In this document: in pieces, positions 58,523 through 64,000 of the stretch | Layout: each line of letters opens with the position of its first letter | How positions within the stretch are numbered: the first letter of the stretch is position 1 | From: Gaiellasilicea sp963784895 | Lineage (GTDB): Bacteria > Actinomycetota > Thermoleophilia > Gaiellales > Gaiellaceae | Assembly (NCBI GenBank): GCA_963784895.1 | Contig: CAWATM010000007.1 | Coordinates: 1-64,000 of the forward strand | Length of the DNA stretch: 64,000 nucleotides | Reading direction: 5' to 3' | Translations under genes and position numbers: made by a program | Notes under the pieces: model-generated | What the model was told of the DNA's origin: nothing | The model's database searches: none | Seen by the model: only the letters and a program-made list of their open reading frames with translations

Positions 58523-60151
58523 CTAGCCGAACAGGAGCAGCAGCGCGTCGGTGGGCGCGTAGTCGTCCGTCAGCACCGGGACGTCCTCGGTCTGCACGGG
58601 CGTGTCGACGCGACCTCTGATCGCGGCGGTCAGGTCGGGTGCGCCCGGCGACTCCTGCCGCAGCTCCGCCCAGCGCTCCTGCAGGAACTCCTTCGACGGG
58701 GCGGCGCCGTCGCCGGCGACGAGGATCACGTTCCGGATCCCCGTCAGGTCGCGGTCACCCTCGCTGACGACGGGGTGGATCGCCACCGTCGGGAAGACGG
58801 CGCGGTACGTCCGCAGCATCGACCGGAAGAGGCGCGAGTCGCGGCCGCGGACGGCACCGATGATGTTCGTCGACACCGTGCCGCCGGGCGTCAGCCGCGA
58901 GCGCGCGAGCTCGAGGAACTCCCGCGTCGCGAGATGGAAGGGAATCGAGTCGGAGTAGAAAGCGTCGATCACGATCGCGTCCCACGGCCCTCCATTCGAG
59001 GCGATGAACCGGCGGCCGTCCTCGACCTCGACCTGCAGGCGCGGGTCTCGCGGCAGCTCGAAGTACTCGTACGCGACGTCGACGACTTCCGGATCGAGCT
59101 CGACGGCCTCGATCTGCGTCGCGGGGAAGTCCCGCCACGTCCGCTTCGGCGCCGAGCCCCCGCCGAGCCCGACATAGAGGATCTTCCGAGTGCCGGGCCG
59201 GTACGCGAGCGGCAGCTGCAGATAATCGGCGTACTCGAAGCGCGTTCGGAAGGGGTCGTCCTTGTACATGCCGCTCTGGAACGAGCTGTCGAAACGGAGG
59301 TAGCGGCTGTCGTCGTCCTCGACGACCGCGATCCGGTGGTACTGCGAGTCCTTCGTGTGCAGGATCGTGTAGCCGGACTGCGCCTCCTCGGGCGAGCCGA
59401 TCCGCTCCTCGTCGCGCTGCTGGCGGTAGACCGGCGACCAGTTGCGGAGCTGGGAGGCGGAGACGGTCCCGCCCTGCTCCGGCGCGAGCGAGACGACGGC
59501 GCCGATGCTCGCGCCGGCCAGCGCGAGCGCGACGGCGCCCGCGACCACCAGCCGCTCGACGAGCGCGACCGCAGCGGCCGCGAGCATCAGCGCAACGGCG
59601 GCGGACGCAAGCACCTGGTCGGTGCCGAGCTCGGGGATCAGCCAGAACGCGGTCGCGAAGGTGCCTGCAATCGAGCCGGCCGTCGAGATCGCGAAAAGCC
59701 GGCCCGCGGTGCGCCCGAGCTCGGCGAGCGAGTGCGCCTTCAGCCGCACGGCGATCGGCGAGACGGTGCCGAGGATCACGCTCTGGGCGCCGAAGAGGAA
59801 GATCGTCGCGAGCAGGGGGTTCAACCGCGGCCCCGGATCCCACTCGACCAGGTGCTCGAGCACCCATTCGTCGACGAACGGGATCGCGAGCACGAGCAGC
59901 GACGCCGCGGCGAGCATGCCGACGAGGAGGCGGGGCGTCGGATAGCGGTCGGCGATCGCGCCGCCGACCCAGTAGCCGGTCGAGAGACCGGCGAGGACGA
60001 CGCCGATCAGCGCGCCCCAGACGTAGAGCGAGTTGCCGAAATACGGCGCCAGCACCCGGCTGGCGGCGATCTCGAGCCCGAGCAGCGCGGCTCCGGCGAG
60101 GAAGACCGCTACCGCGATCGCCATGGAACTGCGGCGGGTGTCGGCGGGCAT
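58523..60151 (-). CDS. Membrane spermidine-synthase-like protein (copy 2)
   Basis: 542 residues. Same build as copy 1: about nine helices (FLAGAALLGLEIAASRVLAPYFGNSLYVWGALIG), then a SAM-binding Rossmann domain with ILYVGLGGGSAPKRTWRDFPATQIEAVELDPEVVDVAYEYF and WDAIVIDAFYSDSIPFHLATREFL. Final DDYAPTDALLLLFG. ATG overlaps the stop of the TrpC-like gene by one base. Real product unknown; a membrane-bound aminopropyl- or methyltransferase is possible. Confidence 0.82.
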   Translation of the reverse strand: MPADTRRSSMAIAVAVFLAGAALLGLEIAASRVLAPYFGNSLYVWGALIGVVLAGLSTGYWVGGAIADRYPTPRLLVGMLAAASLLVLAIPFVDEWVLEHLVEWDPGPRLNPLLATIFLFGAQSVILGTVSPIAVRLKAHSLAELGRTAGRLFAISTAGSIAGTFATAFWLIPELGTDQVLASAAVALMLAAAAVALVERLVVAGAVALALAGASIGAVVSLAPEQGGTVSASQLRNWSPVYRQQRDEERIGSPEEAQSGYTILHTKDSQYHRIAVVEDDDSRYLRFDSSFQSGMYKDDPFRTRFEYADYLQLPLAYRPGTRKILYVGLGGGSAPKRTWRDFPATQIEAVELDPEVVDVAYEYFELPRDPRLQVEVEDGRRFIASNGGPWDAIVIDAFYSDSIPFHLATREFLELARSRLTPGGTVSTNIIGAVRGRDSRLFRSMLRTYRAVFPTVAIHPVVSEGDRDLTGIRNVILVAGDGAAPSKEFLQERWAELRQESPGAPDLTAAIRGRVDTPVQTEDVPVLTDDYAPTDALLLLFG

Positions 60152-60645
60152 CAGGGGAGCTCGCGGACGAGCACCGCGTCGACGCCGGCTCGTTCGAGCT
60201 CGTCGATCTCCGGCTGGGTCGCGTCGCGCAGGTCGGCGATCGCGAGCTTGCCCGCCGGGAGGTCGGAGAGCAGGTCGAGCACGTGCTCGAGCCGGTCGTC
60301 GCCCCCGTCCGGGGCGGCCAGCACGAACAGCTCCGGATCGAAGCGCTCGAGCGCCTCGTCCAGCTCCTCTTCCTTCTCGACCTGAACGACGAGCTCGACG
60401 CCCTCGCCCAGCTCGACGTCCTCGTCCCCCGGGCAGACGATGCGGGCGTCGCCGGCCGAGCCCGACGACGTCACGATCGGCAGCGCCGTCGAGGCGCGGA
60501 TCGCGTCGAGTGCGTCCTCGGCGAGGAGGGCCTCCGCCCCGCTCGCCTCCGCTCGCCGGGCCGCCTCGGCGTCGCGGACGGCGACGATCAGCGAGATCCC
60601 GTCACCCTCGGAGATGGCCTGACTCAGACGTCTGGGGCCGGTCAC
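60151..60645 (-). CDS. Short TrpC-like (indole-glycerol-phosphate synthase-related) protein
   Basis: 164 residues from GTG 60645. SLIVAVRDAEAARRAEASGAEALLAEDALDAI resembles an early barrel segment of IGPS and KLAIADLRDATQPEIDELERAGVDAVLVRELP resembles its last strands. The enzyme proper is about 260 residues with Lys and Glu catalysts in the missing part, so this is a shortened or divergent relative, not a working TrpC. Co-transcribed with membrane gene copy 2. Leaderless promoter. Confidence 0.6.
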   Translation of the reverse strand: MTGPRRLSQAISEGDGISLIVAVRDAEAARRAEASGAEALLAEDALDAIRASTALPIVTSSGSAGDARIVCPGDEDVELGEGVELVVQVEKEEELDEALERFDPELFVLAAPDGGDDRLEHVLDLLSDLPAGKLAIADLRDATQPEIDELERAGVDAVLVRELP

Positions 60646-60652
60646 TCGCCTG

Positions 60653-60681
60653 AATGTACCCGAGCGCCGAGCAGGTACCGT
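60653..60681. promoter_or_regulatory. Divergent leaderless promoters
   Basis: Minus TACATT (60658-60653) is 7 bp from the GTG of the TrpC-like gene. Plus TACCGT (60676-60681) is 7 bp from the GTG at 60689 of the sialidase-like gene. Confidence 0.5.
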
Positions 60682-60688
60682 GCGGATC

Positions 60689-62158
60689 GTGCGGGGTCGC
60701 ATTGCGCTCGTCCTCCTTCTCGTCGCCCTGCCGGCCGTTGGAACCGCCGCGGCGCGGCCCACGATCGCCGGGACGAACGGCGCCGACGTGCTGCTCGGCC
60801 GCGAGGGCGCCGACCGGATCGACGCGCGCGCCGGCAACGACCGGATCGCGGTCGAGTACGACGGCGGCCGCGACGACGTCTCCTGCGGGCCGGGGCGCGA
60901 CATCGTCACCGCCGATCTCCGCGATCTCGTCCGGGCGGGCTGCGAGGTCGTCGGCCGCCGGATCCACCGCGACCGCCACACGAATACGGAGAGCCAGCAC
61001 GAGTCCGAGGTCGAGCCCGACTCTCTCACGGTCGGCGCAACCACCGTCACGCTCTTCCAGGTCGGCCGGAACCGGAGCGGCGGCGCGGCGAGCATCGGCT
61101 TCTCGACCTCGAGGGACAACGGCCGCACGTGGCGCGAGGGAATCCTGCCGGGGCTGACGGCCGTCTCGCGACCGGCCGGGGCCTCTGCCCGCGCGAGCGA
61201 TCCGGTACTCGCGTACGACGCGGCCCACGGCGTCTGGCTCGCGAACGCGCTCGCGCTGGCGCCGGGCGTGACCCGGCTGACGATCCACCGGTCCGGGAAC
61301 GGGATCACCTGGACGGGTCCGATCGAGGCGACCGTGGCGCGGTCCGACGAGCTGGCGTACGACAAGAACTGGCTGACGTGCGACAACGGGCCGGCGAGTC
61401 CGTTCCGCGGCCGCTGCTACCTCGCGTACACCCTGATCGGCCGCAGCGACCAGCTGGCGGTGCAGCGTTCCGACGACGGCGGTCGCACGTGGTCGGCGGC
61501 CGTGACGCAGCAGCTGCCGGTCACGGGCGTCCTCCCCGTCGTCCAGCCGGACGGGCGGCTCGTGCTGACGTTCTGGTCGGGTCGCACCGGGATGGTCTCG
61601 GTGACGTCGACGGACGGCGGCGTCACGCTCGATCCAGCCGTGACGATCTCGGAGCTGACGTCACGCAACGCGCGGCCGTTCCGCTCGCCGCCGCTGATCG
61701 CCGCCGACGTCGAGCGGAGCGGCTCCGTGCTGACCGCCTGGCAGGACTGCCGCTTCCGGGCGAGCTGCGCGGCCAACGACGTCGTCATCTCGCGCTCGGC
61801 CGACGGGAAGACGTGGTCCGCGCCCGTGCGCGTGACGTCGGGCCGGAACGCGGTGATGCCGACGATCGGCGTCGAGCCCGGCACGGGCCGGCTCGCGATC
61901 GCGTACTACGTGCTCCAGCGGAACGGGATCGACGCCGAGCTGATCACGTCGGCGAACGGGACGAGTTGGACGGCGCCGCAGCGGCTCAATGCCCGCCGGA
62001 TGCCGCTCGAGTGGATGCCCCAGACGACGCTCGGGCGGATGCTGGCCGACTACATCGGCGTCAGCTGGGTGCGCGGTCGACCGCTCGTCGTGCTTCCGCT
62101 CGCGTCGCCGCCGCGCGCCGGCAGGCTGCATCAGGCGATCTACGCCGTCCGCGGCTAG
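60689..62158 (+). CDS. Secreted sialidase-like beta-propeller with N-terminal Ca-binding-type repeats
   Basis: 489 residues from GTG 60689 (GTG 60680 is the longer option but lies in the promoter). Signal peptide ending TAAA. Residues about 27-60 resemble hemolysin-type calcium repeats (GTNGADVLLGREGADRIDARAGNDRI). The body has Asp-box motifs of BNR/sialidase propellers: SRDNGRTW, SDDGGRTW, SADGKTW. No sialidase Arg triad can be assigned, so enzyme activity is doubtful; extracellular binding is possible. Convergent with the WYL gene (4-bp overlap). Confidence 0.72.
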   Translation: MRGRIALVLLLVALPAVGTAAARPTIAGTNGADVLLGREGADRIDARAGNDRIAVEYDGGRDDVSCGPGRDIVTADLRDLVRAGCEVVGRRIHRDRHTNTESQHESEVEPDSLTVGATTVTLFQVGRNRSGGAASIGFSTSRDNGRTWREGILPGLTAVSRPAGASARASDPVLAYDAAHGVWLANALALAPGVTRLTIHRSGNGITWTGPIEATVARSDELAYDKNWLTCDNGPASPFRGRCYLAYTLIGRSDQLAVQRSDDGGRTWSAAVTQQLPVTGVLPVVQPDGRLVLTFWSGRTGMVSVTSTDGGVTLDPAVTISELTSRNARPFRSPPLIAADVERSGSVLTAWQDCRFRASCAANDVVISRSADGKTWSAPVRVTSGRNAVMPTIGVEPGTGRLAIAYYVLQRNGIDAELITSANGTSWTAPQRLNARRMPLEWMPQTTLGRMLADYIGVSWVRGRPLVVLPLASPPRAGRLHQAIYAVRG

Positions 62159-63105
62159 CCTGCCGCGGTCGCGAGCTGATCCGCCAGGGCGCGGACGCTC
62201 GTCCGCAGCTCGTCCGGCTGCCGGATCGTGAAGCCGCAGCCGAGTCCAGCCAGCACGGTCGCCATCCAGTCGAGCGAGTCGACCCGCATCCGCAGCAGCG
62301 TGCCGTCCGCGTCTTCGACGACCTCGGCCAGCGTCGCGGGGATCCGCCGCGCCGCCTCGTCGACGGGCAGGTCGAGCAGCACCTCGACCTCCCACCCCCA
62401 GGGGACGCTCGCGAGCGAGCGGGTCACGTGCGCGACCGCGTCGAACCCCTCGGGCGGGGCGAGCGCCGCGGCGTCCGTGAGCCGCATCTGCCACATCCGG
62501 TCGACGCGGAACGTGCGCAGGTCGTCGCGCAGGTGGTCGTGCGCGGCGAGATACCAGCGTCCCCGGTGCACGACGAGTCCGTGCGGGCTGAGGTCGCGCT
62601 CCGACTCCTCCCCGGAGAAGGTCCGATAGGCGGTGTGCAGCCGGCGCCGCCGGCGGATCGCGTCCGCGAGCAGGAGCACCGCGGCGGCGTCGGCCGGCGC
62701 ACTGCCCCTCGTCGTCGTGAAGCCGAGTGTCTCCTCGAGGGCCTCGACCTGGCGGCGCAGCGTCGTCGGCAGGACACGGTTGATCTTGGCGAGGGCACCG
62801 TCGACCGCCGCGGCCGAGCCGTCCGACCCCGAGCCCCGGGTCGCGAGCAGCCCGAGCACGACCACGACCGCCTCCTCGTCCCCGAGCATCAACGGCGGCA
62901 GCCGGTAGCCGGGGCGGATCCGGTAGCCGCCGCCGACGCCGCGCTGCCCCTCGACGGGGATCCCGAGCTCCTGAAGGACGCCGACGTACCGTCGCGCCGT
63001 GCGCGCGTCGATCCCGAGCCGGTCGGCGATCTCGCGGCCGGTCGTCAGCGGCCGGGTCTGCAAGAGCTCGAGCAGCTCGAGCAGGCGCGAGGTCGGCGAG
63101 GCCAT
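62155..63105 (-). CDS. WYL-domain (YafY-type) transcriptional regulator
   Basis: 316 residues from ATG 63105. N-terminal HTH_11 domain SRLLELLELLQTRPLTTGREIADRLGIDARTARRYVGVLQELGIPVEG, then VGGGYRIRPGYRLPPL, the WYL core (LVVHRGRWYLAAHDHLRDDLRTFRVDRM) and the C-terminal WCX part. WYL proteins sense small ligands or nucleic acids. Divergent from two small genes, which it may control. Confidence 0.92.
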   Translation of the reverse strand: MASPTSRLLELLELLQTRPLTTGREIADRLGIDARTARRYVGVLQELGIPVEGQRGVGGGYRIRPGYRLPPLMLGDEEAVVVVLGLLATRGSGSDGSAAAVDGALAKINRVLPTTLRRQVEALEETLGFTTTRGSAPADAAAVLLLADAIRRRRRLHTAYRTFSGEESERDLSPHGLVVHRGRWYLAAHDHLRDDLRTFRVDRMWQMRLTDAAALAPPEGFDAVAHVTRSLASVPWGWEVEVLLDLPVDEAARRIPATLAEVVEDADGTLLRMRVDSLDWMATVLAGLGCGFTIRQPDELRTSVRALADQLATAAG

Positions 63106-63128
63106 ACGGGCAGTCAAGCACGAATAGC

Positions 63129-63143
63129 GGGCGGAAATCGCCC
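63129..63143. promoter_or_regulatory. Candidate WYL-regulator operator
   Basis: GGGCG-GAAAT-CGCCC, an inverted repeat in the divergent gap between the WYL gene and the DUF1579-like gene. Plus-strand TATTTT (63144-63149) and TAGGCT (63155-63160) next to it could be -10 boxes. Confidence 0.35.
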
Positions 63144-63187
63144 TATTTTCCACATAGGCTCCCGAAAGACCGAGAGAGGAGCAAGCG

Positions 63188-63664
63188 ATGAGCGACGTGG
63201 GCGACTTCGACTTCTGGATGGGTGAGTGGACCGTGCACAACCGGCGACTGCGCGAGCGCCTCGCCGGATCGGACGACTGGGACGAGTTCGAGGCGGAGAG
63301 CAAGGCGTGGCCGATCCTGGGCGGCCTCGGCAACGAGGACGTCTACCGCACCGACCACGAGGGCGGTTTCGTCGGGATGTCGTTCCGCTTCTTCGACCCG
63401 ACGACGCGGCAATGGTCGATCTACTGGGCCGACAGCCGGCGCCCCGGCCTGCTCGACCCACCCGTGATCGGCTCGTTCACGGGAGACACCGGCGTCTTCG
63501 AGGGCGACGACACGTTCAAGGGCAAGCCGATCCGCGTCCGCTTCATCTGGTCGCGGGTGACGACGCCCAGCCCGCGCTGGGAGCAGGCGTTCTCGGACAA
63601 CGGCGGCGAGACCTGGGAGACGAACTGGGTCAACGACTTCACGCGCGTAGGAGGAGACACATGA
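63188..63664 (+). CDS. DUF1579-like protein
   Basis: 158 residues. FDFWMGEWTVHNRRLRERL at the start, MSFRFFDPTTRQWSIYWADSRRP and DNGGETWETNWVNDFTR are the pattern of DUF1579-type beta-barrel proteins of unknown function, with conserved Trp residues. No signal peptide. AGAGGAG lies 6-7 bases before ATG. The next gene overlaps the stop (ATGA). Confidence 0.75.
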   Translation: MSDVGDFDFWMGEWTVHNRRLRERLAGSDDWDEFEAESKAWPILGGLGNEDVYRTDHEGGFVGMSFRFFDPTTRQWSIYWADSRRPGLLDPPVIGSFTGDTGVFEGDDTFKGKPIRVRFIWSRVTTPSPRWEQAFSDNGGETWETNWVNDFTRVGGDT

Positions 63665-64000
63665 CGGCTGTGCAGACCGGCTACCGGCATCTGACCAAGG
63701 CGATCACGCCCGCACCGGGGATCGAGCTCGGTGGAAGCTCGCTCAAGTGGTATGACATCGCGCCGGCCGACGAGCCGGTGCCAGGGCCGATCAGGGCACT
63801 GGCGCGCGGGAGCCTGCGCGGCGCCGTCGACTCGGGCGCGATCGGGCTCGAGGGCGACGTCGGCTTCGTGATCCTGCACCGCTGCGGTGCGAGCTTCTAC
63901 TTCCTCCTCGTCTCGACGTGGCGGAACGACAACGAGCTCTGGGAGACCGTCTGGGCGAAGGACGGCGACGCCTCCGGCTTCCACCCGTGGCCGCTCGAGG
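63661..64000 (+). CDS. Unknown protein, 3' part beyond window
   Basis: Open from ATG 63661, 113 codons visible to the window edge. Reads TAVQTGYRHLTKAITPAPGIELGG, GPIRALARGSLRGAV, VGFVILHRCGASFYFLLVSTWRNDNELWETVWAKDG. I do not recognise a family. It is coupled to the DUF1579-like gene and both may be controlled by the divergent WYL regulator. Confidence 0.7.
   Translation, partial: MTAVQTGYRHLTKAITPAPGIELGGSSLKWYDIAPADEPVPGPIRALARGSLRGAVDSGAIGLEGDVGFVILHRCGASFYFLLVSTWRNDNELWETVWAKDGDASGFHPWPLE

Noticed and set aside
60646..61386. Apparent N-terminal extension of the TrpC-like gene
   Set aside because: Lies antisense to the sialidase-like gene and reads as low-complexity Ser/Arg/Thr.

Overview
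The window is very GC-rich, gene-dense bacterial chromosome with overlapping or nearly abutting genes. Rex, SARP/BTAD and WYL regulators, a PPi-type phosphofructokinase, an H+-pyrophosphatase, CGAAC-N4-GTTCG SOS boxes and TANNNT promoters placed 6-7 bp before the start codon point to an actinobacterium. The family mix fits a deep lineage such as Thermoleophilia (Gaiellales/Solirubrobacterales); this placement is inference. I see no phage, transposase, plasmid or CRISPR genes, and no stretch over 300 bp without a gene.

Layout. 1-7.0 kb (minus): hppA (cut by the window edge), DUF1844 protein, carboxylate-amine ligase, GT4 glycosyltransferase, rex, a glutaredoxin-like gene and gdh. 7.0-13 kb (minus): a t6A-tRNA operon (udg, tsaE, tsaB, rimI, tsaD) ending in a subtilase, with fmdB upstream; tsaB is frameshifted. 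13-15.3 kb: a GNAT gene and two tandem alpha/beta hydrolases that lack the nucleophile serine. 15.3-17.6 kb (plus): pantothenate operon (DUF2520 reductase candidate, panC, panB). 17.6-20.5 kb: Yip1 protein, two lipoproteins, a thioesterase, an MBL-fold protein. 20.5-31.5 kb: uvrA with an SOS box, AI-2E exporter family protein, phosphoesterase, M32 carboxypeptidase, flavoprotein, two GlsB/YeaQ proteins, DUF2277 protein, uvrB. 31.5-37.6 kb: DUF1360 protein and a two-gene signalling module, SARP-BTAD-SIR2 followed by STAND-NTPase-TM-coiled-coil-WD40. 37.6-42.5 kb: M23 peptidase, a secreted dimethylformamidase-like protein, an MFS/TetR pair. 42.5-50.1 kb: rpsA-coaE-lytic transglycosylase, polA, tandem GNAT and a LarA-like protein. 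50.1-57.3 kb (minus): membrane spermidine-synthase-like protein and a branched-chain amino-acid ABC operon (livJHMGF), then tRNA-Leu(CAA). 57.3-64 kb: PPi-type pfk, a second membrane spermidine-synthase-like gene, a short TrpC-like gene, a sialidase-like secreted protein, a WYL regulator and two small unknowns.

Themes. A K+-independent H+-PPase and a phosphofructokinase with PPi-type residues suggest that pyrophosphate is used as an energy currency. Excision repair (uvrA, uvrB, polA, udg) is spread through the window. At least nine genes appear to start on leaderless mRNAs, and three small reading frames seem to use CTG or ATC starts. The best candidate for an undescribed system is the SARP-SIR2/STAND-WD40 pair, with an 11-bp-spaced direct repeat upstream that looks like a SARP operator.
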